Below, piece by piece: positions 1 to 8,078 of a DNA stretch of 14,338 nt (within the stretch, counting starts at the first letter, position 1; every line of letters begins with the position of its first letter). Location of the stretch: assembly GCA_009777135.1 (NCBI GenBank), contig WRMM01000023.1, positions 1 to 14,338 on the forward strand, written 5' to 3'. The position numbers were made by a program, and so were the translations under genes. This stretch comes from Candidatus Fibrimonadales bacterium (GTDB lineage: Bacteria; Fibrobacterota; Fibrobacteria; Fibrobacterales; Fibrobacteraceae). A model generated the notes under the pieces. The model ran no database searches, had not been told where the DNA came from, and saw only the letters and a list, made by a program, of their open reading frames with translations.

Positions 1-813
1 TTGGAGACACTCATCGCCTGCAAGATGACCGTAATGATCGTTATACTTTTTAAAGAAATCTATATCCATAATAGCAATACACAGAAAATTGTCCGATTGG
101 CGGTAGTTTGACAAGTATCTTTTAAAAGTATCCATAAAATCCCTGCGGTTCTTAAGCTGGGTTAATTCATCAATAGTGCTTTTGTCAAAATAATGGTTTC
201 GTTCGTCTTCCAGTTTGTTTGCTATCAATACCAATTCCTTATTATGTTTTAACTGACCTATTCTAAGCGATTTTATTTGAAAATTTACAATAAAAGAAAA
301 TGTAAAAGAAAGGAAATACAGTATGGGAAAACGTTGTATTACCGCATCTGAATATTCATACAGAAGCAATGTTTTTGCTGGGCCGTAAAAACATATACAA
401 ATAAGCGCCAAAAAATAAACGCTGATAATTAAACCTACTTTTAACCCGAACAACATAAATATGCTGAGAGGAATCAATAGAATCCAATTAATGCCAAAGC
501 CATTTTCTCCGCCGGCAATAACATAATATGAAAATACCGGACAAACAACAATACAAAAACTTAATGCCACATACTTAATTGGGGCATTTTTCAAAACCAT
601 AATATTGATAATTAAAAGACCAATGGATAGAAATATAGTGCTTAACAATACAGCAACGGTTGATGTAAAAACATTCATTACAGAAAGAATTATAGTGCCT
701 ATATTTGCTGGTATTGTTGCGGTAAGTATTATTTGTCTTTTTATTCTTAAAGATTCCGGCGTTTCTTCGTTTGCCCTAAATGTTTCCCAAAAATGCTGCA
801 TATTGTAATTCAT
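1..813 (-). CDS. Membrane-bound diguanylate cyclase (GGDEF), 3' end outside window
   Basis: Reading the minus strand from the ATG at 813-811 gives 271 codons open to the window edge, so the C-terminus is missing. Residues about 28-185 are strongly hydrophobic and look like roughly six membrane helices. A short linker (about 186-211) leads into the start of a GGDEF domain: DELTQLKNRRDF near 215-226 and DIDFFKKYNDHYGH near 250-263, the metal- and GTP-binding opening of the fold. The GGDEF signature itself lies beyond position 1, so activity cannot be judged. By family, such proteins make c-di-GMP from two GTP at the inner membrane in response to a signal sensed by the membrane part. The start codon directly abuts the stop of a 38-codon ORF (TAA then ATG), suggesting translational coupling; a GGGA lies about 10 nt upstream. 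The sensory region is not one I can name. Confidence 0.88.
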   Translation of the reverse strand, partial: MNYNMQHFWETFRANEETPESLRIKRQIILTATIPANIGTIILSVMNVFTSTVAVLLSTIFLSIGLLIINIMVLKNAPIKYVALSFCIVVCPVFSYYVIAGGENGFGINWILLIPLSIFMLFGLKVGLIISVYFLALICICFYGPAKTLLLYEYSDAVIQRFPILYFLSFTFSFIVNFQIKSLRIGQLKHNKELVLIANKLEDERNHYFDKSTIDELTQLKNRRDFMDTFKRYLSNYRQSDNFLCIAIMDIDFFKKYNDHYGHLAGDECLQ

Positions 814-930
814 TTATATATTCCCAACCTTATTATACTCCCACTCTCGTACATACCTACGTAACGCCGTTGCGTTGCCGGAAGGCGTGTTGCAGCTTGC
901 CATGGGATAATATGTTCTTTGATTGAGCAT
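814..930 (-). CDS. Candidate 38-codon small ORF ahead of the diguanylate cyclase
   Basis: An ATG at 930-928 opens 38 codons ending in TAA at 816-814, immediately before the ATG of the diguanylate cyclase. The product is polar and basic toward its C-terminus (LRRYVREWEYNKVGNI), has one Cys and no signal peptide or membrane segment. The case for a gene is its upstream sequence: TTTCTACATT ends nine bases before the ATG, the arrangement seen before aroE, hisS and pheS. The case against is the short length, the lack of a recognised family, and the position in a stretch that may be a dispersed repeat replacing the end of the upstream kinase. It could be a small protein, a leader ORF controlling the cyclase, or chance coding inside a repeat. 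Confidence 0.4.
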   Translation of the reverse strand: MLNQRTYYPMASCNTPSGNATALRRYVREWEYNKVGNI

Positions 931-939
931 AAGATTGCT

Positions 940-968
940 AATGTAGAAATTTTTAGAACAATCAACAA
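940..968 (-). promoter_or_regulatory. Putative promoter of the small ORF and diguanylate cyclase
   Basis: On the minus strand TTGTTG (968-963) lies 17 bases before TACATT (945-940). The -10 sits in TTTCTACATT, matching the core seen before several genes in this window. It overlaps the stop codon of the truncated kinase. The -35 matches the sigma-70 consensus at only three of six positions. Confidence 0.45.
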
Positions 969-1906
969 GTGGTTTCATGCTCATTTTGCCGTTGCGGACA
1001 GGGCAGCGCATTCAGAGCCGGGCGGTCAAGCAATTTCCTTTCCAAATCGGCAACCAGCTTTCCAAATCTAAGCACTTCGCTATGGCAATTTTTTAAGCGC
1101 TCTGGCGTGGCTTCCCACATCCCATCGCTCATAGCCTCCAAATGCAAACCGATAATCGTAAGCGGCGTTCGCAAATCGTGCGCAACGTTTGAAGTTACCA
1201 GTTTCCTCCAATTTTCCTGCTGGCTCAACGCTTTTGCCAAACGGCTTATAGTCATTGCAAGGTCGTTCAGCTCTCGTGTGTTAACATGCGCAAGGCACAC
1301 ATCGTAATTGCCCTGCTCAATTTGCTTTACGGCATTTGCCGTTTCTATCACCGGCTGCGAAATTCTTCTTGCCAAAATATATCCTACTGCGATGGAAAAT
1401 ATGCCTGCCAAAATGCCAATGGCAAACAAAATTATGTTCAAGGCGCGAATAAATGAAAAATCGCTTTTGCTCAAAAAGTGCGAATCGTGGCAGGTAATGG
1501 AAACTGAGCCTAGCTTATGCCCGTCTCGCATAATATCATAGCTTTGCGTAACAAGGCTTTCGTTTTTCTTTGTGCTCCAATGTTTTTTATGGGTGGCAAT
1601 TTCTTCCATAACATGCCAGCAATTATGGTCTTCCGCATCCCATGCTACTTCTCCATTAGAGTCAAAAATTTTTAAAACATGCCCATCGTGCAGCGAATGC
1701 ATACCTATAGTGTGCAAAAAATCTTGGCTCCAATCGCGCCTGCTTAAATCGCTGACAATATTTTCGCTTTTCATTCTCTCTTGTTCAATTATGTACTTGG
1801 CAAATTCCCGATTTATAAACACATTGGAAAGCAAACCGATTAGCGCAATGGAAATCAGCAGCGTTAGCAATATTGACAGCGATATGCGCGTTCTTAGGCT
1901 TCTCAT
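962..1906 (-). pseudogene. Truncated sensor histidine kinase lacking the ATP-binding domain
   Basis: 314 residues. TM1 is about 8-30, followed by a periplasmic sensor of about 120 residues (with LHDGHVLKIFD and AWDAEDHNCWH), TM2 about 153-178, HAMP about 179-231, and the dimerisation/phosphoacceptor segment with VAHDLRTPL, His243 being the phosphorylation site. The second DHp helix runs to about 289 (FGKLVADLE). Then the protein continues with about 25 residues unlike a kinase and stops. The whole HATPase_c domain (N, G1, F and G2 boxes) is absent; family members are normally about 450-480 residues. It therefore cannot autophosphorylate alone. The gene starts 2 nt after the response regulator, with GGAG about 10 nt before the ATG, so it was built as its partner. 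Likely a pseudogene produced by rearrangement near 1030. A retained function as a phospho-acceptor or phosphatase fragment is less likely but possible. Confidence 0.8.
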
Positions 1907-1908
1907 TT

Positions 1909-2607
1909 TTATTCAACTCCAAATTTATATCCCAAACCGTAAACCGTCTGCACGTAGATTGGATTTTTGCTATCGTCTTCAATTTTTTTCCTAAGATTTT
2001 TAATATGGCTGTCAATCGCTCTGTCGTAGCTGTCAAATTCATCGCCCAAAGCATTTTCAATGAGAGCATCGCGCGAGAATACCCTTCCTGGGTATTTTAC
2101 AAGCGTTGATAGTATTTTATGTTCGTTGCGCGTGAGCGATACTGCAGTGCCGCGTTTCAGAACCTCGTTTTTCTCAAAATCAATTGTCAAATCTCCGTTT
2201 CGCCATGAATTTTTTGCTGTGAGCGGCTGAAGCTCGCTTTGCGTTCGGCGAAGCACGGCTTCTGCGCGCGCATAAAGTTCTTTTAAGCTGAATGGCTTTG
2301 TAACGTAATCGTCTGCGCCTAGCTCAAGCCCTGAAACTATTTCATGTTCTTCAACTTTTGCAGTGAGCATAATAATCGGTACCCTAGATTTTTTGCGGAG
2401 CGTTTGGCACACTTCCTCGCCAGGCACGCCTGGCATCATCAAATCCAAAATAACAAGGGCTATATTCTCCGCATTGAATATTTCCAATGCTTTTGCCCCA
2501 TCCTCAGCGGAAAACACATTAAAACCCTTGCTTTTGAAAAGCGCTGCCACCACCTCCCGTATATTAGGCTCATCATCAACTACTAGCACATTTTTGCTGC
2601 TTTTCAT
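1909..2607 (-). CDS. OmpR/PhoB-family DNA-binding response regulator
   Basis: 232 residues, full length for the family. The receiver domain (about 5-120) has the acidic pair D11-D12, phosphoacceptor D55 in LVILDLMMPG, T82 in LTAK, and K104 in DYVTKPF, so phosphorylation chemistry looks intact. The C-terminal winged helix (about 135-230) has the typical SLTRNEHKIL, the RDALIE segment, and a YDRAIDSHIKNLRKKI recognition helix followed by the YGLGYKF wing. It is expected to bind promoter DNA as a dimer after phosphorylation by the adjacent kinase. That kinase lacks its catalytic domain, so this regulator is either orphaned, fed by another kinase or acetyl phosphate, or serves unphosphorylated. 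The promoter core TTTTCTATATT ends 8 nt before the ATG and there is no Shine-Dalgarno sequence. Targets cannot be read from the sequence. Confidence 0.93.
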   Translation of the reverse strand: MKSSKNVLVVDDEPNIREVVAALFKSKGFNVFSAEDGAKALEIFNAENIALVILDLMMPGVPGEEVCQTLRKKSRVPIIMLTAKVEEHEIVSGLELGADDYVTKPFSLKELYARAEAVLRRTQSELQPLTAKNSWRNGDLTIDFEKNEVLKRGTAVSLTRNEHKILSTLVKYPGRVFSRDALIENALGDEFDSYDRAIDSHIKNLRKKIEDDSKNPIYVQTVYGLGYKFGVE

Positions 2608-2615
2608 TGCGAATG

Positions 2616-2626
2616 AATATAGAAAA
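2616..2626 (-). promoter_or_regulatory. Response-regulator promoter core, near-leaderless
   Basis: TTTTCTATATT on the minus strand ends 8 nt before the regulator ATG, so initiation at the usual distance would fall about 0-2 nt from the start codon. No -35 hexamer is evident at 17 bp; that position is occupied by the terminator hairpin of the preceding gene. Confidence 0.6.
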
Positions 2627-2644
2627 CGCCCTTTGGAAAGGGCG
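2623..2644 (-). terminator. Rho-independent terminator of the beta-barrel gene
   Basis: Minus-strand hairpin with arms CGCCCTTT (2644-2637) and AAAGGGCG (2634-2627), an 8-bp stem drawn around CC, or 7 bp with a 4-nt loop. It is followed by TTTTC and further T-rich sequence, and lies 24 nt after the stop codon of the beta-barrel gene. The T-run is also the upstream part of the next gene's promoter core. Confidence 0.75.
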
Positions 2645-2667
2645 CTAAATTTAATTAAGTTTAAGAA

Positions 2668-3372
2668 TTAGAAACCAAGAACAACGTTTGCGTTTATCCA
2701 GATAGGCGTATCACCGTAGCGGTCGCCAAGTCCAAAAGTTGCGCCCACATTAGCATCAAGCGTTTCGCTTATATCAAAAGTTAAGCCTAAGAAAGGATTA
2801 ATGCCTAAATCAGCCGCATCGTCTCCTACTCCAATTAAGAATTCAGCGCCAAACCAGGGACTAATTGACCCTAGGGAATAACGGCCTTCAACGCCAATTG
2901 CTAAATCCATAGGACCATCGGTTATCAAGTTGCGTATGCCTACTTCGGATCCTATAGACAATTCACTGCCTAATTCCGTGGAAAATTGAACGCCTGCATC
3001 CAAATCCAAATCATCGCCATAATGGTCTCCTACTGAAAATGGAAGAGTTAAATCCGCGAAAACTCCAAGACCCATAGGCAACAAGTAACGTACGCCAAGA
3101 ACAGGTTGCTGCAAGCCTGTTACATCGTCTACGCTATCTCCATCCTCCCATGCAGCCAATGGAATATTGAAAAATGCGGCTGCTTCCAAGCCTTCAATTA
3201 CACTGAAACGTACATCTGCATCAATGCTTAAAGCTTTAAATTTTTCAGCTGGCATATCAAAATTAACGCCGAGCCTGGCTTCGCCTTTCCCGGCATCTTG
3301 TATGGGGAAATAATCCCAAGTTGCGAAACTTGATACTGCGCAAGCTAGTGCTGCTGCTAGAATTTTTTTCAT
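2668..3372 (-). CDS. Small outer-membrane beta-barrel protein
   Basis: 234 residues. The N-terminus MKKILAAALACAVSSFA is a clear Sec signal peptide, with predicted cleavage after residue 17. The mature part is a run of alternating hydrophobic and polar strands separated by acidic, Gly/Asp-rich turns (for example GVRYLLPMGLGVFADLTLPF). It ends in Phe preceded by alternating residues (ANVVLGF), the usual signal for BAM-mediated insertion. About 8-10 strands fit this length. It resembles the transporter/porin-like beta-barrels abundant in the FCB group, but I cannot assign a substrate. Unlike its neighbours it has a strong ribosome binding site (AAAGGAG, 6 nt before the ATG), a consensus-like promoter and its own terminator, suggesting high-level monocistronic expression. 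Confidence 0.8.
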   Translation of the reverse strand: MKKILAAALACAVSSFATWDYFPIQDAGKGEARLGVNFDMPAEKFKALSIDADVRFSVIEGLEAAAFFNIPLAAWEDGDSVDDVTGLQQPVLGVRYLLPMGLGVFADLTLPFSVGDHYGDDLDLDAGVQFSTELGSELSIGSEVGIRNLITDGPMDLAIGVEGRYSLGSISPWFGAEFLIGVGDDAADLGINPFLGLTFDISETLDANVGATFGLGDRYGDTPIWINANVVLGF

Positions 3373-3405
3373 AGAAAACTCCTTTTTTTGGTTTTACGCT
3401 ATAAA

Positions 3406-3435
3406 AAATTAGAAAAAAAATTACAGTTTTGTCAA
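3406..3435 (-). promoter_or_regulatory. Sigma-70-type promoter of the beta-barrel gene
   Basis: A perfect TTGACA (3435-3430) is 18 bases upstream of TAATTT (3411-3406) on the minus strand, with a T-tract in the spacer. Expected initiation near 3399 leaves a leader of about 25-28 nt that holds an AAAGGAG ribosome binding site. Confidence 0.65.
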
Positions 3436-3503
3436 ATTTTTGTAAAGAAAATGTAAAAAATACAGATAAAACGCAAAAAAAAGCGATAAAAAACACTTGC
3501 CAA

Positions 3504-3515
3504 TTTTTCTACATT
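3504..3515 (+). promoter_or_regulatory. aroE operon promoter core, near-leaderless
   Basis: TTTTTCTACATT ends 7 nt before the aroE ATG. There is no purine-rich ribosome binding site between it and the start. No good -35 hexamer lies at 17 bp; a TTGCCA at 3497-3502 is too close to serve as one. Confidence 0.6.
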
Positions 3516-3522
3516 TTCCTAA

Positions 3523-4341
3523 ATGATTGACGGGAAAACTAAAATCCTGGGGGTGTTTGGATGCCCTATTGAGCATACCAAATCTCCAGCTATTCATAAT
3601 GCGGTATTGAAAGATTGCGGAATAAATGCGGTTTATTTGCCTTTACCTGCGGAAAAACACAGCTTTGCCGAGGCAATTGCGGGTTTCAGGGCTATGGGTT
3701 TTGCGGGAGCGAATGTTACCATTCCTTTTAAGGAGCTGGCAATACCTCTTTTGGACTATGTTTCGCCAGTATCTAAGGCTACAAACAGCGTAAATACGCT
3801 TTACTGGGAGCAGGGAAAGCTCTGCGGAACCAGCACAGACGGTTTGGGCGCATTGCGAGCCTTGGAAACAGCCGGAATAGACATTAAAGGCAAAAATATA
3901 GCTTTGCTTGGCAGCGGTGGCGCAGCAAAAGCCTTGGCTTATGCTTTTTTGGAAGATGCTGGGGCTGCGAGCCTCAAAATTTTCACCATAGAACCCGAAA
4001 ATTGGAACTTGCAGCTCAAAAATTTGAGTTTGCATGATTTTAGCGAGGTAGAAAAGCATAAAGATGGCATAGATTTGCTTTGCAATGCAACTCCGCTTGG
4101 AATGCACCCGAATGAAAATGAAAGCCCTGTTGGCAAATCCGTTTTAACAAGCAATATGGCGGTTTTTGATATTGTATATAATCCGCTTGAAACCAGGCTT
4201 TTAAGAGAAGCGAAAGAGGCAGGCTGCAAAACTTTGAGCGGAATAGGAATGCTGATTTATCAAGGTTTGGAGAGTTTCAAGCTATGGTTTCCAGATTCAA
4301 ATCCTAATCCAAAAATTGTTTTTGAGGTTTTAGGTGTATAA
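3523..4341 (+). CDS. aroE: Shikimate dehydrogenase
   Basis: 272 residues, the normal size. It reduces 3-dehydroshikimate to shikimate with NADPH in the cytoplasm (fourth step of the shikimate pathway). The substrate domain shows GCPIEHTKSP (about 13-22), the catalytic Lys70 in NVTIPFK, Asn88 in ATNSVNT and Asp106 in STDG. The nucleotide-binding domain has the glycine loop GSGGAAKA (130-137), NATPLGM, DIVYNPLET and the closing IGMLIYQG. The ATG at 3523 sits 7 nt behind a TTTTCTACATT promoter core and lacks a Shine-Dalgarno sequence, so the mRNA is probably leaderless or nearly so. The 3' end overlaps the next shikimate gene by 8 nt, supporting co-translation. Confidence 0.96.
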   Translation: MIDGKTKILGVFGCPIEHTKSPAIHNAVLKDCGINAVYLPLPAEKHSFAEAIAGFRAMGFAGANVTIPFKELAIPLLDYVSPVSKATNSVNTLYWEQGKLCGTSTDGLGALRALETAGIDIKGKNIALLGSGGAAKALAYAFLEDAGAASLKIFTIEPENWNLQLKNLSLHDFSEVEKHKDGIDLLCNATPLGMHPNENESPVGKSVLTSNMAVFDIVYNPLETRLLREAKEAGCKTLSGIGMLIYQGLESFKLWFPDSNPNPKIVFEVLGV

Positions 4342-5956
4342 AAATATCTACTTCACTGGCTTTATGGCAAGCGGAAAAACCCGCATTGGCAAGTTGCTTG
4401 CCGAACGCCTAAAGTTGAATTACGTGGATAGCGATGCCCTTATAGTTGAGCGCGCAGGCAAAAGCATAGCAGAAATTTTTGAGCAAGAAGGCGAGGCTAA
4501 GTTCAGGGAATTGGAAAAAGAAACAATAAGGGAAATTTCACAGAAAGAAAATATGGTTGTTTCTCTTGGCGGCGGAGCCATTACCAAAAGCGAAAATGCA
4601 CAGGCAGTTAAAAATTCTGGCATTTTGATTTGCATGAGAGCCGAGCCTGAAATTTTGTGCGAGCGTATTGGGCGAAACGATAACCGCCCTTTGATGGCAG
4701 GGTTAGAGCCGGAAGAAAGGCTGGAAAAAATTAAAACCATGCTTGCCGAGCGTGAAAAATTCTACGCTTTGGCTGATTTTAGCATTGATAGCAACGAAGA
4801 ACCTCCAGAAACGCGTGTTCTCCCGCAAATTCTGGATGCTTTGAAATTATGGGAACATTTGGCCGTTCGGGTTAATTTGGAGCAAGGCTGCTCGTATCCT
4901 ATTTTTATAGGCCGTGGAATTTTGAAACATGCGAATACCTTGCTAAAAGCGCTTAGAATTTTGCCCAAGTGCGAAATGCTTGTTTGCACGGATTCTACCA
5001 TAGCAAAAAAGCAGAAAAAGAATTTTAACATGGTTTGCCAAAAAGCTGGCAATAGCAAGAGTTTTATTTTCCCTACCGGCGAAAGAAGCAAGAATTTGGA
5101 AAAGCTGAACAGCCTTTGGACTTTTATGCTGAAAAAACGCTATGGCCGCAAGAGCTGTCTTTTGCAGTTCAGCGGCGGGGTAGTTGGAGATATGGCGGGT
5201 TTTGCAGCGGCAACCTATCAAAGAGGAATTTCTTTTGTTCAAATGCCAACATCTCTTTTGGCAATGGTGGACAGCAGCGTTGGCGGCAAAGTTGCTATTA
5301 ACCACGAAGAAGGCAAAAACATGATTGGCGCATTTTATCAGCCAGAAGCTGTGATGTGCGATTTATCCGTTTTGAAAACCCTGCCTAAGGAAGAATTTTA
5401 CGCTGGGCTTGCCGAGATTGTGAAATACGGAATTATATACGATTATGATTTCTTTGAATGGCTGGAAAAAAACGTAAGCGCAATTTTAGCGAAAAATGCG
5501 GAAGCTTTGAAGTTTGCGGTAAAGCGCTCATGCGAAATAAAAGCCGAGGTTGTTGGCATAGACGAGCGCGAGCTTGGTCTCAGAGCGATTTTGAATTATG
5601 GCCATACATTTGGACATGCCATAGAAAAAGCGACGAATTTCAGCAAACTTTCGCATGGCATTGCGGTGGGCTTGGGAATGAGAGTTGCGGGCAGGCTGTC
5701 TGCAATAACAGGGCGATGGAGCAAAGAAGAAGAGCAAAGGCAAAACGAGCTTTTGAACAAATTCCGCATTCCCAAAACCTTAAAAGAATGCAAAATTAAT
5801 CCACCCCTCAAAGCCTTGTGGGACGCCATGGGCTCAGACAAAAAAACCGATAAAAAAACACGTTTTTACATTTTGCCGCTAAAAATAGGCGAAGTAGAAA
5901 AAACCGCAGAACCAACAAAGGAACAGGTGTTTGAAGCGTGGAACGGAGTGATTTGA
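4334..5956 (+). CDS. aroKB: Bifunctional shikimate kinase / 3-dehydroquinate synthase fusion
   Basis: 540 residues. Residues 1-172 are a shikimate kinase: Walker A GFMASGKT (9-16), DSD at 32-34, GGG at 79-81 and the lid Arg118 in NDNRPL. It phosphorylates shikimate with ATP. Residues about 178-540 are an AroB-type 3-dehydroquinate synthase that cyclises DAHP using NAD+ and a divalent metal: GGVVGDMAGF (281-290), PTSLLAMVDSSVGGK, EIVKYG, NYGHTFGHAIE and LSHG, with predicted metal ligands E361, H424 and H441. All catalytic positions I can check are present; the usual first Gly of the GGG motif is Ser280. The start is GTG at 4334, chosen because GAGG lies 6 nt upstream and the kinase fold begins at once. 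It overlaps aroE by 8 nt. A similar fusion is known from Thermotoga. Confidence 0.95.
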   Translation: MYKNIYFTGFMASGKTRIGKLLAERLKLNYVDSDALIVERAGKSIAEIFEQEGEAKFRELEKETIREISQKENMVVSLGGGAITKSENAQAVKNSGILICMRAEPEILCERIGRNDNRPLMAGLEPEERLEKIKTMLAEREKFYALADFSIDSNEEPPETRVLPQILDALKLWEHLAVRVNLEQGCSYPIFIGRGILKHANTLLKALRILPKCEMLVCTDSTIAKKQKKNFNMVCQKAGNSKSFIFPTGERSKNLEKLNSLWTFMLKKRYGRKSCLLQFSGGVVGDMAGFAAATYQRGISFVQMPTSLLAMVDSSVGGKVAINHEEGKNMIGAFYQPEAVMCDLSVLKTLPKEEFYAGLAEIVKYGIIYDYDFFEWLEKNVSAILAKNAEALKFAVKRSCEIKAEVVGIDERELGLRAILNYGHTFGHAIEKATNFSKLSHGIAVGLGMRVAGRLSAITGRWSKEEEQRQNELLNKFRIPKTLKECKINPPLKALWDAMGSDKKTDKKTRFYILPLKIGEVEKTAEPTKEQVFEAWNGVI

Positions 5957-5973
5957 ATGCAAAATTTATGTTT

Positions 5974-6646
<673 letters not shown>

Positions 6647-6663
6647 GGAATTAATTTATAAAT

Positions 6664-8076
6664 ATGAAGCCCCATAATTTATTGATATTTATTGTTTCTG
6701 TATTGCTTATTTTGGGCTTTATCAGCGTAATGTTTCCGAAAGACGGCATTGATATAGGAATGCGAAAACTGTATTTTCCGGATATTGAAGATGTAATAGC
6801 TGGCAGCAAAACCAATCCGAAATCATCGCTTGAGCATTTAAAAGCAATTGAAGAAGAACTTCGCTTGCAACTATACCGAGACTCTCTCTATACCGACTCG
6901 CTTTCTCATTATATCGCTTTTTTTGAAGAAAGCCCCATGCGAATTGCTTTGCCCGGCAATGACTGGAATTTTTTTAATGATTTTTTTGCGGAGCTGGACA
7001 GTTGCCAAGAACGAGGAGAAACTGTCAGAATCCTTCATTATGGCGATTCCCAGATAGAAGCCGATAGAATGACTGACTATATCCGCCAGCATTTGCAAGA
7101 AAAATTTGGCGGAGCTGGTCCTGGTTTATTGTCGGCTCAGCCAATGCCATCCTTTTCTATAAATCAATCAGCATCGGAAAATATCAAACGATATTCTATT
7201 GAAGGCGTGTATCGAATTCCGGCTTCGCATACTAGATATGGCGTGATGGGGCAATTCAGCGCGGTTAGCGGCCAAAGTTTTATCTCTGTGGGCATGCGGA
7301 GAAAAGCTTATGAAAATGCAAAACAAATTCAAACCGTTAGACTATTCGTGGGACGTGATAAAAATTTCTCAGCGCGATTGGCGGTTCAAAGGCAAACAAT
7401 TGAGAGAGCTGCCATTAGCGACTCATCTTTGGTAAAGGTTTATACATGGAATTTACCTGCGCCTGCAAGCAATTTTTCGCTATACACTTCGGGGTTGGGC
7501 GAGATATACGGAGTTGCCGCAGATGGAACTTCTGGAGTGGCGGTTGATAATATTCCTTTTCGCGGCAGCTCGGGAATTTTTTTCAGCTCATTGGATAAAA
7601 ATGTGATGGCTTCCATGCTCCAGCATTTGAATGCGCGCTTGATTATATTGCAATTTGGCGGAAATTCGGTGCCTGTTATTTCTAGCCAAAAGTCCATTGA
7701 GAACTATTGCAATAGCTTAGCAATGCAGATTGCCTATTTTAAGGATATTTACCCAGAAGCAAAAATTATGCTGATAGGTCCTTCGGATATGTCCACCAGA
7801 GTTAAGGGGAAGCTTACTACCTATCCGTTTTTGGAGCCTTTAATTGAAGCGATGAGAGAAACCGCAATGCAAAATGGCGCAGCTTTTTGGGACATGTACG
7901 AGGTAATGGGCGGAAAGGATTCCATGATAAAATGGGTTCGCCATTCGCCGGCATTGGCAGCATCGGATTATGTGCATTTTTCGACAAAAGGAGTTGAAAG
8001 AATTGCCGCTATGTTTTATGAAACGCTAATGGTGTACTATGATTACTACCATTTTACAGCAAATAAGGATAATTAG
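6664..8076 (+). CDS. Membrane-anchored SGNH-hydrolase-like protein (first of two)
   Basis: 470 residues. One N-terminal membrane segment (about 5-23) with a short cytoplasmic side suggests an uncleaved anchor and a periplasmic body. The SGNH fold is indicated by block I GDSQIE (Ser129 nucleophile), a Gly-containing FRGSSG segment near 300, GGNS (332-335, oxyanion Asn334) and DYVHFS (Asp435, His438) at the C-terminus. Family members are esterases or O-acyltransferases acting on polysaccharide acetyl groups. About 170 residues between block I and the third block form an insert with beta-rich character, as in O-acetylation proteins of the AlgX/PatB type. It lies between the LysM-like lipoprotein and a second SGNH gene (2-nt gap), with an MBOAT behind, so transfer of acyl groups onto an envelope or secreted glycan is likely. 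Substrate unknown. A GAGGA lies about 14 nt before the ATG, rather far. Confidence 0.8.
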   Translation: MKPHNLLIFIVSVLLILGFISVMFPKDGIDIGMRKLYFPDIEDVIAGSKTNPKSSLEHLKAIEEELRLQLYRDSLYTDSLSHYIAFFEESPMRIALPGNDWNFFNDFFAELDSCQERGETVRILHYGDSQIEADRMTDYIRQHLQEKFGGAGPGLLSAQPMPSFSINQSASENIKRYSIEGVYRIPASHTRYGVMGQFSAVSGQSFISVGMRRKAYENAKQIQTVRLFVGRDKNFSARLAVQRQTIERAAISDSSLVKVYTWNLPAPASNFSLYTSGLGEIYGVAADGTSGVAVDNIPFRGSSGIFFSSLDKNVMASMLQHLNARLIILQFGGNSVPVISSQKSIENYCNSLAMQIAYFKDIYPEAKIMLIGPSDMSTRVKGKLTTYPFLEPLIEAMRETAMQNGAAFWDMYEVMGGKDSMIKWVRHSPALAASDYVHFSTKGVERIAAMFYETLMVYYDYYHFTANKDN

Positions 8077-8078
8077 AC

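Noticed and set aside
605..808. 67-codon plus-strand ORF
   Set aside because: It lies antisense to the membrane part of the diguanylate cyclase, whose frame is supported by the GGDEF motifs; no promoter core or ribosome binding site precedes it.
969..1994. Series of plus-strand ORFs of 77-140 codons across the kinase
   Set aside because: They are antisense to the kinase and regulator frames, which carry clear family motifs. Cys- and Ser-rich composition is typical of complement-strand reading.
3263..3496. 77-codon minus-strand ORF over the beta-barrel gene start
   Set aside because: It overlaps the signal-peptide region in another frame and its start lies in the A/T-rich intergenic region upstream of the recognised promoter.
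3497..3515. TTGCCA at 3497 as the -35 of the aroE promoter
   Set aside because: Only 7 bases separate it from TACATT, far from the 16-18 needed by sigma-70; the match is taken as chance.
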